Notes: generated by a model not told the origin, from the letters alone. A stretch of 64,000 nucleotides of DNA from Gigantopelta aegis (GCF_016097555.1 NC_054708.1:2794339-2858338); one strand, 5' to 3'. Counted from the stretch's first letter, positions 35,091-46,004 are shown. Made by a program: numbers and translations.

Positions 35091-35235
35091 ATCGGAGTGA
35101 GAGAAGAGGGTGTAGCGGCCTTACATCTATCCATTGACTCGTTAATACTCGCTCTGGGTGGGGGTCGGTACCGGGATGTATCTGTACTTACCAGCCTTAC
35201 GTCCAATGGCTTAACCACGACACCACCGAAGTTGG
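35091..35235 (-). mobile_element. SINE-B head fragment, inverted
   Basis: Plus strand GAGAGAAGAGGGTGTAGCGG, CTCTGGGTGGGGGTCGGTAC and the inverted head TTAACCACGACACCACCGAA; the tail half is missing. Confidence 0.85.
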
Positions 35236-35370
35236 TTACACTTTTATTAAAGATCTTGTCCAAAAATAAGTTTGGATTGAGAGAATTCTTGCGGATTGCT
35301 TTCATGAGTATCCACATGGTTTCTTGTCAAAAACGGTTGAATTTTTAGGTCTGCAACTTAGTCGTCTAAT

Positions 35371-35517
35371 AACGTACGGAATTAGTCGCAGGTGTAGGTT
35401 ACGAGAACGTACGGAATTAGTCGCAGGTGTAGGTTACGAGAACGTACGGAATTAGTTAAAGGCGTAGATTACGAGAACGTACGGAATTAGTTAAAGGCGT
35501 AGTTTACGAGAACGTAC
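35371..35517. repeat. 36-bp tandem array, block 1
   Basis: Four copies of a unit with GAACGTACGGAATTAGTCGC and AGGTGTAGGTTACGA. A related block lies at 36604-36710, so the two blocks bracket the unidentified frames at 35.9-36.5 kb. Confidence 0.85.
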
Positions 35518-35742
35518 CGATAGATAGATGTTTAGTTTAACGTGCCCATATACCACTAGGGTTTCGAACACGCCCATCCCGAGTCCTGCCTCCGATAAGA
35601 TCGATGGCCTGACTCGGGATGGGGGGGGGGGGGGGGGGGGAGAGAGTTGAAAATGGGCAGAATTTTGAAAATAGAAATTAGTAAAAAAGTTAATAGAATT
35701 TTTAAAAATAAATAAATAAAAAGTTACAAACCAAATATAAAA

Positions 35743-35912
35743 AGAATTGACTGCTCGGCCGAATATTTATATAATTTGGAGCACTCTAGAAGGACAATTC
35801 AAAAATAAATAAGAGAAAGAAGAGAGGATCAGATTATTTAATAATATTTTTTTTAAAAGAAGTAATTTCGACATAAAATTTTGTCTAAAAGTTTAAAGTC
35901 CGATCTATATGT
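35743..35912 (+). repeat. Dispersed repeat, copy 2
   Basis: Second copy of the 30138-30316 sequence, preceded by a poly-G run (35622-35640). Confidence 0.75.
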
Positions 35913-36245
35913 CCACGTGAGTGGCCTCGTTACGGTCGTTTGGGTGCACAGCTTATAGGGACGAGATGGGTTGCATCCCGTCAAGAAAACCCCTAGATTG
36001 TCAGTCATTAGACGTTGCAGATGTAGTGCTGTGCTGAAATACAGATCTTGAGAAGCCGGATCCGTCTGAACGAGAGAGAGTATCAGACTATGGTATAGTC
36101 CAGTCGTCATGGGTTGGTATAGTGGTGCGGACGGGCCCGACTCCGGAGGATACGAGATGGTATCACTATAAAGCAAAGAAAAGTCTAGAAAAGAGTAGTA
36201 GGGACCGACCCCGCTTCCTATTTCTTCTTGGAGTGGGGCGGTCAA
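35905..36245 (-). CDS. Unidentified open frame
   Basis: About 113 residues from MTAPLQEEIGSGVGPYYSFL through LYFSTALHLQRLMTDNLGVF and GCNPSRPYKL, before the frame runs into the dispersed repeat at 35912. The composition is protein-like (no low complexity, CpG-rich codons), but I recognise no domain. It follows 14 bp after the frame at 36259-36471 on the same strand and may be the same broken gene or element. Confidence 0.3.
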
Positions 36246-36258
36246 TCTTCCAGTGCTG

Positions 36259-36471
36259 CTAGAACAGGCTCGGACATGTAGAGACTAAACGCGAACAACC
36301 GTGGCGTTCTGCAGAATGGCCGTCACACGAGTCACGAAAAAACAAGTCGACATATTCAGCCGGAGAAATGACGTGGAAGCAAGGAATCTCGCTAAAAAAG
36401 AATCCAACCTGGTGGTGCAGGCTGTCGAAACGAGAAGCGTTCCAGTGTTCAATCAGTTCCAATGGCCGCAT
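36259..36471 (-). CDS. Unidentified open frame
   Basis: Seventy residues, beginning MRPLELIEHWNASRFDSLHH and including VDLFFRDSCDGHSAERHG. Protein-like and CpG-rich, with no recognisable family. It starts about 17 bp from a perfect hairpin (36487-36519). It may be a fragment of the same locus as the neighbouring frames. Confidence 0.3.
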   Translation of the reverse strand: MRPLELIEHWNASRFDSLHHQVGFFFSEIPCFHVISPAEYVDLFFRDSCDGHSAERHGCSRLVSTCPSLF

Positions 36472-36486
36472 TCATCCCAGTAGAAA

Positions 36487-36519
36487 ACTTCATTTCGTTG
36501 ACAAAAACAACGAAATGAA
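36487..36519. other. Perfect 13-bp hairpin
   Basis: CTTCATTTCGTTG is followed by a 7-base loop (ACAAAAA) and its exact inverse complement. Confidence 0.85.
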
Positions 36520-36603
36520 GGATCCCCAAGTCGAGCACACGAAAGCACGCGCAGTGTGCACAAGCGAAACAAACACGTCTTACCGCGTCGAGCTCCAGAC
36601 TGG

Positions 36604-36710
36604 GAATGAGAATGTACGGAATTAGGTCATAGCCGTGGCTTACGAGAATGTACGAAATTGGTCGAAGGCATAGATTACGAGAACGCACGGAATTAGACGA
36701 AGGCGCTAAC
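36604..36710. repeat. 36-bp tandem array, block 2
   Basis: Three diverged copies (GAATGTACGGAATTAGGTC, GAATGTACGAAATTGGTCG, GAACGCACGGAATTAGACG) of the unit at 35371-35517. Confidence 0.75.
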
Positions 36711-36787
36711 AATAGTGTGACGTCATATTAGAAAGACGTCGTTTGTTCTTATCAAACTATTGCAATCAATTTATTTCTGTTTCTTAC

Positions 36788-36985
36788 CACGGTAAGTGAA
36801 ATAGTATGACAGGGCCTGCGGAGTGTATTTGAAAGGGGAGGGAGGAGGGGGGACTGTCAGTTCGATTGTCCGGGGAATGGAAATACGAGGACCCGAAGAG
36901 TTCGAATTTGTTACTGGAGTTCTTAGACATGCGCCGCTGAGATAATTTTGAGTTTCAGGTGTTAAAATAGGGCATTTCCAGTCTT
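36788..36985 (-). CDS. Possible isolated exon, Pro-rich
   Basis: The minus strand has an acceptor (TTATTGTGCTTAG), 198 bp open and a GTAAGA donor, both junctions phase 1, so the exon is symmetric. The peptide includes DWKCPILTPETQNYLSGACL and ELTVPPPPSPFKYTPQALSY. I recognise no family. It may belong with the unidentified frames to its left, which are downstream on the same strand. Confidence 0.28.
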
Positions 36986-37307
36986 CTAAGCACAATAACA
37001 GCGAACCGTCGTGGGTGGCCCTCCGCCCTTCCCGTTCCTCGGCCCCTGATATGGTATTTTTTGTTCAATTTATGTATCAAAAGTATGCTAAATTTAAGGT
37101 CTCACTACACAGTTCACTTCCGAGTAAGAGTTCATTCATCATGGTCTACTATAGTTCCTAACAGTGCTAATGATATGGTTCACATATTTGTATTTTTCAA
37201 TGTTGAGCCTTGTGGCTGGATTTTGCCCATGATATTTTGTAATATTGTTCATTGATATTTTGGAACACGGGTGTATAGCGGGAGAGGCGGCCGTTGTGAA
37301 TCGGTTC

Positions 37308-37310
<3 letters not shown>

Positions 37311-37398
<88 letters not shown>
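37311..37398. repeat. (GA)n microsatellite and T/G-rich tail
   Basis: About 44 GA units, followed by T- and G-runs up to 37470. Confidence 0.97.
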
Positions 37399-37400
<2 letters not shown>

Positions 37401-37499
37401 TGTTTTTTGTTGGGTTTTTTTTTTTTGGGGGGGGGGTAGGCTTTTTTAAAGGTTTTTATTTTTGGGGAGGGTTGTCTTTCTTTGGTGGCAATGCTTCAT

Positions 37500-38172
37500 T
37501 TGGGTTGTTTGCTAATACATTTGTAGCACAAATGTGATATAATATATGCGGATTGATTTAGTGTTATATGGGTTGTTTGCTAATACATGTGTAGCACAAA
37601 TGTGATATAATATATGCGGATTGATTTAGTGTTAATGGGTTGTTTGCTAATACATTTGTAGCACAAATGTGATATAATATATGCGGATTTATTTAGTGTT
37701 ATTTGGGTTGATTGCTAATACATGTGTAGCACAAATGTGATATAATATATGCTGATTGATTTAGTGTTATTTGGGTTGTTTGCTAATACATGTGTAGCAC
37801 AAATGTGATATAATATATGCTGATTGATTTAGTGTTAATGGGTTGTTTGCTAATACATTTGTAGCACAAATGTGATATAATATATACGGATTGATTTAGT
37901 GTTAATGGGTTGTTTGCTAATACATGTGTAGCACAAATGTGATATAATATATACGGATTGATTTAGTGTTAATGGGTTGTTTGCTATACATGGTAGCACA
38001 AATGTGATATAATATATACGGATTGATTTAGTGTTAATGGGTTGTTTGCTAATACATGTGTAGCACAAATGTGATATAATATATACGGATTGATTTAGTG
38101 TTAATGGGTTGTTTGCTAATACATGTGTAGCACAAATGTGATATAATATATACGGATTGATTTAGTGTTATT
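37500..38172. repeat. 67-bp tandem array, 10 copies
   Basis: The unit contains GGGTTGTTTGCTAATACATG, TGTAGCACAAATGTGATATA and GGATTGATTTAGTGTTA. Copies are over 90 percent alike. Confidence 0.96.
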
Positions 38173-38190
38173 TTCTCACTCAGTGTCACT

Positions 38191-38440
38191 AGGGGCGGGA
38201 CGTAGCCCAGTGGTAAAGCACTCGCTTGATGCACGCTCAGTTTGGGATTGATCCCTGTTGTTGGGCTATTGCTCGTTCCAGCCAGTGCACCACTACTGGT
38301 ATATCAAAGACCGTGGTATGTGTTATCCTGTCTGAGATGGTGCATATAAAAGATCCCTTGCTACTAATGGAAAAATGTAGCGAGTTTTCTCTGTATGTCA
38401 AAATTAGCAATTGTTTGACATCCAATAGCCAGTGTTTTAT
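38191..38440 (+). mobile_element. SINE-A, 3' truncated
   Basis: From GGGGCGGGACGTAGCCCAGT to TTTGACATCCAATAGCC, then the tail is lost. It ends about 50 bp before the exon at 38489. Confidence 0.9.
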
Positions 38441-38488
38441 ACATTGTCAACCCAAACCCAACTATAACCATGTCACTGTTTCCACGAG

Positions 38489-38660
38489 GCCAGCAGCTCG
38501 CACATGGATGTGACGTCACAGTGTCAGATCGAGTCCAACTCGTGGAGCACCTTGATGGAGCGGAGGAAGAAACTCGCAGCCGCCCGAGAGAGATTCTTCA
38601 GTCACACCTACCCGACAGATAACAACCTCGATGAGGTGGAGATCGACCAGCTCGCGCAAG
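38489..38660 (+). CDS. Unidentified gene, first visible exon
   Basis: Open through SSSHMDVTSQCQIESNSWST to IDQLAQ, ending phase 1 at GTTAGT. The left edge is uncertain (acceptor at 38488 or start codon at 38504). The donor is part of the first unit of the 32-bp array. Confidence 0.6.
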
Positions 38661-41600
38661 GTTAGTATACAGTTAACTCCCTTGTGTACTGTATCAGTAT
38701 ACAGTTATCACCCTTGTGTACTGTAAGAGTATACAATTATCTCCCTTGTGTACTGTAGCAGTATACAGTCATCTCCCTTGTGTACTGTAGCAGTATACAG
38801 TTACCTCCCTTGTGTACTGTAGCAGTATACAGTTATCTCCCTTGTGTACTGTAGCAGTATACAGTTATCACCCTTGTGTACTGTAAGAGTATACAATTAT
38901 CTCCCTTGTGTACTGTAGCAGTATACAGTCATCTCCCTTGTGTACTGTAGCAGTATACAGTTACCTCCCTTGTGTACTGTAGCAGTATACAGTTATCTCC
39001 CTTGTGTACTGTAGCAGTATACAGTTAGCTCCAGCTAGCAGTGGAGTAAATCATAACACATTGTCCACGATATTAACATAAATTAAAAAAGAATAGAAAA
39101 AAGAGAATTTTCCCAGGTGAATCACACATGTAGTGATGATAGCCAGTCCTTGTTTTGTGTAACAAGAATATCTGAACTAGGTGATGTCAACCTAAATATG
39201 GAAATAATCTGTCATTTTTCGAGGAACCCCCCACCCCCCCCCCCCCCCCCCAATTTGCCATTTCACAGTTGTCACTCCACCCCGACCATGTGTTTATACT
39301 TGGTATGTACAAATAACTCATGGAAAGTCAGATCTCATGCAACACAATTGTCCACTACAAATGTAGGTGCAATTCCTGTCAAATATCCAATTTCTTACCT
39401 ATTTTCAAACTAGGGTGCATTTTAAAAGCACTATCTTCGTGTGCAACACGACACTGATTGGTCAGTTTACTTATCAGCTAAATTAAGAACAATTTTTTTT
39501 TTTCGGTTTATAAATTTTAATGCTCCAAAATGAATACTTCATGAAAGTCATTTGGTTATATGTTGACGACTGGCCAAGGGGAGATAACTCTTTGAGGAGT
39601 TTCACTGTTTCGAGCTGAGTTTGCCTGTACAAAAAATGGAGAAAAAAATGATTGGGATGGTACATTGGAATTTTTTTTCTTTAAAATAAAGATTTCTATT
39701 TTAGGCCAAGTCTGACTGATTGCTAAACCTGGTAATATCATACTGTATAGAGGGGGGGTATTTTCAGGCCATCTCATCTGTCCTGCAATTTTTACACTTG
39801 ATTTTAAAGTTGAAAATTGTGGAATGTGGGAAACATTTTCATTTACTTAAGTGATTATCACAAAACTGTTGCTCTGTTGAGAGTATCTTTGGCATAATGG
39901 GTAACCACTAGCAGCCATACGTCCACCATGACACAACAGCATGTTGTTTCAGTGTGTTGTTACTGCATACCAGGACAGAGTATTCGTGTGTGTGTGGGGG
40001 GGGGGGGGGGGGGATTCTGCGGACCTGGCATATGTGTTCCCAGAGGCAGGGTTATTTGTCAGTCAGATAATTTTGAAAAGTGAGAACATGTTTTTGTCAC
40101 ACTGGGGAAGACTAAACAAATTTAATTTGTACACTGACATTGAGAAATTATTATGGGGAAATCCCGCCCAAAAAAAGAAACAAGCTTTGGGTAGACCCCC
40201 TAAAAGACAAAATGTATATGTAATTGGTCACAAATTCCATCACCAAAAAGAAGGTACACTGCTCCAAATGCCACCAAATCACCTACCTGTACCAGACTGT
40301 TCAGGGAAGACTTTGATGCAGTGGCTAAGCCGTCAACGAGTCGAGGTGCATCTTCTTATATCGTCACCGATTCACAGGGGACGACTGGAAATATACGGTT
40401 ACTTCTGCCTCAGCCAGCTGTTCCCGATACCTTGGAAGATTTCCTGAAACAAAGCAATCAAGACTTAGATGGCTATAAACTTCTTCATTGTGGTAAAGTG
40501 CTCAATCTATTCAATGAATCTTATCGAGAACATAGAAATAACTTCCCAACATGTAATGGTGATCTGAAGTATGACGAACAGTCCTATCAACAATGGGGTA
40601 TGTTTTGGCGCCTATGATTAAAATGTGAGCTATGCTATTTTAGATCGAAGAAGCACAACCTGTACGAAGAAGTCACTTTATCCACTGCACAAGGTCAGAA
40701 AGCTGCTCAGCCTAATATTGGGATACATGTTGGTCTTATGAATACATCATTTGGAATTACAGGATTTCGCGATTCCTTATCCGCAGCTGGTATACCTGTT
40801 TGAAGCAAGCGTTGAATGCAGATTTTAGCCAATTACGTTGGATCCAAAACAGTGTACTTGAACAGACAGGATATGAAAGAAAGACTGTCTAATTTGGTTC
40901 GACTAAACAAACTAAAAGGTTTCACCAGTGTTCGCAAGATAAGTGTCGAGGCAGACTGCCGTTACAACAGTAGACTTTTCGGTGGGAACTCTAGCACACC
41001 TCTGCAGCCTGAAACTCAAGCGGTCTACACCATTGTTGAGAACGAAACACCTAGAAAGAAAATTATTGGGATCTACACTGCAAAAACGCTAAAATCCTCA
41101 GATCTAAAGGAGAGAAAATTACATGTCCAAATGACAATGAAAAATGTACAGCTAATATCAAGACTACAGATTCCATCGGCAATGAGGGTTTGTATGCTGA
41201 AAAATGTGTTAATGAATTTCAAGTGGATGAAGACAAACTGAATATTGGCTATTTCATGACTGATGGAGATTCACATGCTACTGACGGTGCTACCTGAGCA
41301 CAGACAGGTTCCATTGAGAATTTACGTGACACTAGACATTTTTCTAAAAGCCAACAAAAGGCTATTGAGAAGTTTTATTCAGCGAAAACATGTTTTAGGG
41401 AAGACATAAATAAGACCGAGAGAAATGACGTTTTGCCATCGATATCAAGCAACGTTGTCACCTCAAACTTGACATCGCCCACCGTCAACTTGCAGGAGAT
41501 ATCACTAAAATAACAAGACAAATGACTTACACCGTGGATTCCATTGTGGCGTGTGTGAGTGGCAGCTGTTCAACACTGTGTCAAAGGCTTTCATTCGTGT

Positions 41601-44600
41601 GTTCGGGCAGGCGGATCAAAGCATGGAAAGCAGCTTATTTACCTGCAGACTCAGTTCCTAAAATGAAAGAAGACGATAAAGACTTATTAAGAAAATCCTT
41701 AGAACATCGACTCGGCAAAACTGCAGTCCTGAAAACAAACTTAATACAAACACTAAAAAAATAGAAAGTATCAACCGGGCTTATACTAGAACAAATCTGA
41801 AACAAGTGACATTCTATCGCAACTTTGAAACGAGAATACATAGTGCAGCCCACATACTTAACAAAGGAATTCTAAAGTCTACTGTTACGAGATGTCAACT
41901 AGTGGGAGCCCCACTGACTGGAAGAATACACGCCCTCGCAGAACTGAAAGCTCTACTCGGTACAGATCCCGAAGAAATTACCTTCGCAAGGTTCGATATC
42001 AACAATATGACAACAAACACCACAGTACTGCAAGAACAACCTACAAGAAGAATGTGCTCGACTCCGAAGTTGTACCACCATGTCTAACAGATCATACATA
42101 CCTGTCCCCAAGAAGACAATATAACCTGGATGGCCGACACAGTGTTTCGAGACAATGTTTAGACAGTGCTGACGGTTGTTGTTATCATAATGTGGTTCGA
42201 GGCTCAAGTGTTCAATGTTAATACAGAGGGAGTGGTAACATAAATGCGATACATCCATGCTACGAGGTATGTCAAAGTGATTGTGGTGGAGTATATACTG
42301 AAGTCGTGTACTTAAAAGTTTGGTGTTTTGGACGACCAGGTATTTTTGCATGAATAACTCCATATTTGTTATGATTCTTTCTTTTGTCCCATTTTTGGCA
42401 ACCTGTCCAAATTACACATTCCAAATTTGGCTTTTTTTCAGTCTTGGCCAGTATAAGATTTTTCATAGTGAATACCCAGTTTGAGTTCACCTCAAACTTA
42501 ACATTTGCTGTTGTCATATTACATCAATGATTATGTAATAAATTATGAAAATTAAAGCAGAAAAAATTAATTTGTTGTTCCATTAAAATTATGAAATATG
42601 CAAATACATTGTTATTATTACCTTGGAAATCAGTATTTTTTGTGTGAATTCCAGTGATATGTGTCAAGAGTGTCTTCAGGTAGCAGTGAAGCAAGTCATA
42701 ACAGACTGTCCACCATATTAACATATATTAAAAAAGAATAGAAAAAGAGAATTTCCCCAGGTGAATCACATGTAGTGATGATTGCCAGTCCTTGTTTTGT
42801 GCAGCAAGAATATCTCAACTAGACCTGTGATGTCAACCTAAATCTTAAGTAATCTTTCAGTTTTGGAGGCACTCCTCAATTTGCCATTTCACGACTGCTA
42901 GGAAGTCACTCCATCCCGACCATGTATTCATACTCGGTATGTGCAAATAACTCATGGAAAGTGAGATCTCATTCAACACAATTGTGCACTATAAATGTTG
43001 GTACAATTTCTGTCAAAGATCCAATTTTTTATCTATTTTCAAACTCATAAATTATTTTATTAAACAATGGGGTGCATTTTAAAGCACTAGCTTCGTGGGC
43101 AACACAACGCTGATTGGTCAATTTTACTTCTCTGCTACCTCCATTGTGTACTGTGGTAGTACACAGGTAGCTCCCTTGTGTACTGTAGCAGTATACAGTT
43201 ATCTCCTTTGTGTACTGTAGCAGTATACAGTTATCTCCCTTGTGTACTGTAGCAGTATACAGTTATCTCCCTTGTGTACTGTAGCAGTATAGTTAGCTCC
43301 CTTGTTTACCCTAGTAGTATACAGTTAGTTCCCTTGTGTATCGTAGTAGTATACAGTTAGGTCTCACTACACAGATGTCATCTGCCATTGAAACCCATGT
43401 TAAATTGCCCAACTTCAAACGAAGATTGCCAATAGAACGGGTTCTCGTTGGCACTAACAACATACACCATTGCGAACATACATTATATAAGCATTTATTT
43501 TCACTCCAAAATTGAGAACATTTCCGTATCAGTTTTTTGCTATATGACCGCATCTGGCTGTAGTACCGGTCCGAACAGGTGGTTCATTAACCGATTCACT
43601 CCGGCAGTCTCTTGCGCTATACACCCATGTCCCAAAGGTCGATGCACAATATTACAAAATAGAATGGGCAAAATACAGCCAGAAGGCTTACCATTAATGG
43701 GACTAAAATATTCACAGGAAGTTTAAATAAGTGAATAATTTTAAATAAATTAAATAAATCTAAATATTCAGTATATAGATATATAATATCTAATTTTTAC
43801 GGAGAAAAAGGATCTTATTAGTCGGAATAGCAGCAAAATGAGGATAGTCTCTTTAAAGATGGGTTGATTTAAAAATAAAGTTACCCGAGATGGCGGGACG
43901 TATCTCACTTTTATTTAGCGCTCGCCTGATGCGCGGTCGGTCTAGGATCGATCCCCGTCGGTGGGTCCATTAGACTGTTTGTCGTTATAACCACAACTAC
44001 GGCTGATATGACAAAGATCGTGGTATGTACTATCCTGTCTGTGGGATTGTGCATATAAAAGATCCCTTGCTACTAATGGAAAAATGTAGCGAGTTTCCTC
44101 TCTAAGACTATGTTAAAATCACCAAATGTTTGACATCCAATAGCCGATGATTAATAAACCAATGTGCTCTAGTGGTGTAGTTAAATAAAACAAACTTGTT
44201 GGTCCATAAACAAGATGGTGTCGTACTGTATACAAATCAGTACTGATAGCGAGCTGGTGCTGTAAGTTTGCAGAATGATTTGTTAGTACACTCAAACCTG
44301 CTATAAAGACCACTTAAAGTATCTAGGAATTATTGCTTTTATTAACAGGGGTCTTGATATACAGGTTATCATGCACGTCGACAGACTCTAGTACACTTCA
44401 TTGATATTTAGCGCCATTGCTTGTACACCTTAGATCATAATATACTGTTCTGTCTTTATACTCCATCACGTCGGTGGGCCCATTGGGCTATTTCTCGTTC
44501 CAGCCAGTGTCCACGACTGGAGTATCAAATGCCGTAGTATGTGCTATCCTGTCTATGGGATTGTGCATGTAAAGGATCTCTTGCAGCTTGTTCCGAATGT

Positions 44601-45053
44601 GCACGTAAAACCCTATGACCTGACCTAATTAAAAAATGTAGCAGGTTTCCTCTCTAAGACCATATGTCAAAATTACCCAATATTTGACATCCAGTAGCCG
44701 ACTATAAATAAATCAGTGTGCTGTAGTGTCGGTAAACAAAGCAAACTTTAACTTCACCTTTTACAGAAGTGGTAACCAATGTGTTAATGGAGCTGGCTAG
44801 AGAATGGCGGGAGGCGTTCCGGAAGGAGCAGAACAGACAAATGGATAAGATTCAGTGTTTCGAGTGCGACAAGAACTCTCCTGTGGCGGAGGTATGCATG
44901 CCTCATAAACTCGCCGGAAGTGTGACGTCGAAGCATAACGAATCCAAAACGATGCTGAATACATTTTGGGAAATTCTACTGCCATGTCTTAAGGACAAAG
45001 AGAAGGGAAATACCATGGATCATTCGTCTCTTAAACACAGAAAGCGTCATTAA
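38489..45053 (+). CDS. Unidentified two-exon gene (or 3' end of a longer gene)
   Basis: Exon 38489-38660 joins exon 44767-45053 in phase 1 (CAA G / AA GTG). From the Met at 38504 the product is about 147 residues. It is strongly charged and looks alpha-helical: MERRKKLAAARERFFSHTYP, DEVEIDQLAQ, then VVTNVLMELAREWREAFRKE and MDKIQCFECD, ending SLKHRKRH. I see no signal peptide or membrane segment and recognise no domain; a helical scaffold or coiled-coil role is only a guess. The first listed exon could be internal (possible acceptor TTTCCACGAG at 38479-38488), in which case earlier exons lie to the left. The 6.1-kb intron contains a 32-bp array, a broken Mutator-like transposon and two SINEs. 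AATAAA signals lie about 90 bp after the stop. Confidence 0.6.
38661..39030. repeat. 32-bp tandem array, left block
   Basis: About 11.5 copies of GTATACAGTTATCTCCCTTG plus TGTACTGTAGCA, starting at the splice donor itself. It continues at 43137-43370 beyond the inserted transposons. Confidence 0.95.
39033..39482 (+). mobile_element. 450-bp MITE-like element, left copy
   Basis: Begins GCTAGCAGTGGAGTAAATCA and ends near GGTCAGTTTACTTATCAGCT; the ends are imperfect inverted repeats. Inside is a C-run (39227-39251). The same sequence recurs in the same orientation at 42678-43135. Confidence 0.7.
39483..40319. other. Transposon-associated non-coding segment
   Basis: Between the left MITE-like copy and the transposase remnant. 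It has a G-run at 39996-40013 and words such as KKQALGRPPKRQNVYV in one frame that may be the degraded N-terminus of the transposase; otherwise nothing clear. Confidence 0.4.
40320..42220 (+). pseudogene. Mutator-like (MULE) transposase, frameshifted remnant
   Basis: Several frames on the plus strand together show the Mutator-like transposase domain common in mollusc and cnidarian genomes: NNFPTCNGDLKYDEQSYQQW, a NIGIHVGLMNTSFGITGFRD block, ISVEADCRYNSRLFGGNSST with PLQPETQAVYTIVENETP, and a TDGDSHATDG block matching the family's acidic (catalytic) motif, then RDTRHFSKSQ. Towards the 3' end, SAAHILNKGI and words like the family's C-terminus follow. At least five stops or frame changes interrupt it, so it is dead. 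These enzymes cut and paste DNA elements and leave 9-10-bp TSDs; the MITEs at 7953 and 53928 have such TSDs, but I cannot link them to this copy. It sits in an intron of the unidentified gene. Confidence 0.85.
42221..42677. other. Non-coding segment of the transposon insertion
   Basis: AT-rich, with no recognisable coding sequence. It separates the transposase remnant from the right MITE-like copy. Confidence 0.4.
42678..43135 (+). mobile_element. 450-bp MITE-like element, right copy
   Basis: Begins GGTAGCAGTGAAGCAAGTCA and ends TTTTACTTCTCTGCTACC; inverted, the end reads GGTAGCAGAGAAGTAAAA, so the 14-18-bp termini are inverted repeats. It aligns along its length with 39033-39482. Confidence 0.72.
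43137..43370. repeat. 32-bp tandem array, right block
   Basis: About seven units, several diverged, of the same array as 38661-39030, showing that the intervening 4.1 kb was inserted into one array. Confidence 0.92.
43371..43891. other. Intron spacer
   Basis: AT-rich sequence between the array and the next SINE; no gene is supported. Confidence 0.4.
43892..44198 (+). mobile_element. SINE-A
   Basis: GCGCGGTCGGTCTAGGATCG, ATCCCCGTCGGTGGG, CATATAAAAGATCCCTTGCT, tail GTGTAGTTAAATAAAACAAA; the head's A-box is damaged. Confidence 0.9.
44468..44755 (+). mobile_element. SINE-A lacking its head
   Basis: Starts at GTCGGTGGGCCCATTGGGCT and ends GTCGGTAAACAAAGCAAACT just before the splice acceptor at 44766. 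A 40-bp internal insertion follows GATCTCTTGCAGC. Confidence 0.88.
44767..45053 (+). CDS. Unidentified gene, last exon
   Basis: The acceptor ACTTCACCTTTTACAG is followed by AA, which completes the codon from 38660. It is open for 94 residues to TAA at 45051. A SINE-A ends about 13 bp before the acceptor. Confidence 0.65.
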
Positions 45054-45352
45054 CATTATTGTTTTTACTATAGTAATTTTCAAATTATTTATAAAATTAA
45101 TGAATTTTGTTTTAAAATGTAAATTTTTATTTTAAAAAATAAATAATTAAATAACCACAAGTCATGTAGCTTTTCAAATTATTTACAAATTCATGAATTA
45201 ATTTTTTTCACATTTTTATTTGAAGAAATAAATAATGAAATCCCCACAACACATCATGTAGCATCACTTTAAAGGGAAACAATCCCAGTATACATTACGT
45301 ATCCAGCAACAAACTTCATTGTAAATATTCGATGTTTATTTACAAATGATAA

Positions 45353-45615
45353 CATTAAACAATGGAATTTAAATAAACATGAACAAAGACACAAACAAAA
45401 CACAAAACACATTCGCTATCTGACATTCGGCACCAGCAAATTTATGGAACTTAAATAAACAGACAAACGACCATAACCAAAACACGTACGCTATCTGGAC
45501 ATTCGGGACAAGCGTCATGTGAATTTGTAAGATCATATTTAATGGAAATTAAATAAACATGGACAAAGGCAAACGAAACACAAGACAAATCCGCAATCAG
45601 GAAATATCGATTTGT
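45353..45615. repeat. Degenerate 90-bp tandem repeat, three copies
   Basis: AATGGAATTTAAATAAACAT, ATGGAACTTAAATAAACA and AATGGAAATTAAATAAACAT head three copies that continue with AAACACAAAAC and GCTATCTGACATTCGG. It lies between the convergent gene ends. Confidence 0.7.
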
Positions 45616-46004
45616 ACGCGCCATGTCACGTTTTAAGATCAAATCCATATCACGCATGTGCAATTGTCCGTCATTGTGCGTTATCCGACCGATCTACTTT
45701 GAACTGCATGTCCCTGAAAATAGAGAAAGTATTTTATTAACAAATAAAAATATTATCAATCTAAGTTTGTTTTAAAATCATTGCTATAAGCAGCCAAATC
45801 CAAAGAAGGGAAAAAAAAAAAAAAAAATACACAATGAAATATATATATATATATTAATTATCTCCCTTTTGTCAACGTCCGCGCTACTAAATTATGCATC
45901 CGTCACTAATTAATATATAACAGCCTATTATATTTTTTCGGCAAAAGTAAAATATGTTAAATCATTTTCATTCCCCAATTGTAAAATACCACAATCTAAA
46001 CCAT
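45616..46004. other. AT-rich spacer between convergent genes
   Basis: Contains A-rich and (TA)n tracts (45812-45854). No gene is seen. Confidence 0.4.

Noticed and set aside
39033-43135. LTR retrotransposon (two direct 450-bp repeats around a coding remnant)
   Set aside because: The inside encodes a Mutator-like transposase, not gag-pol, and the repeats have their own inverted ends instead of TG...CA LTR termini.
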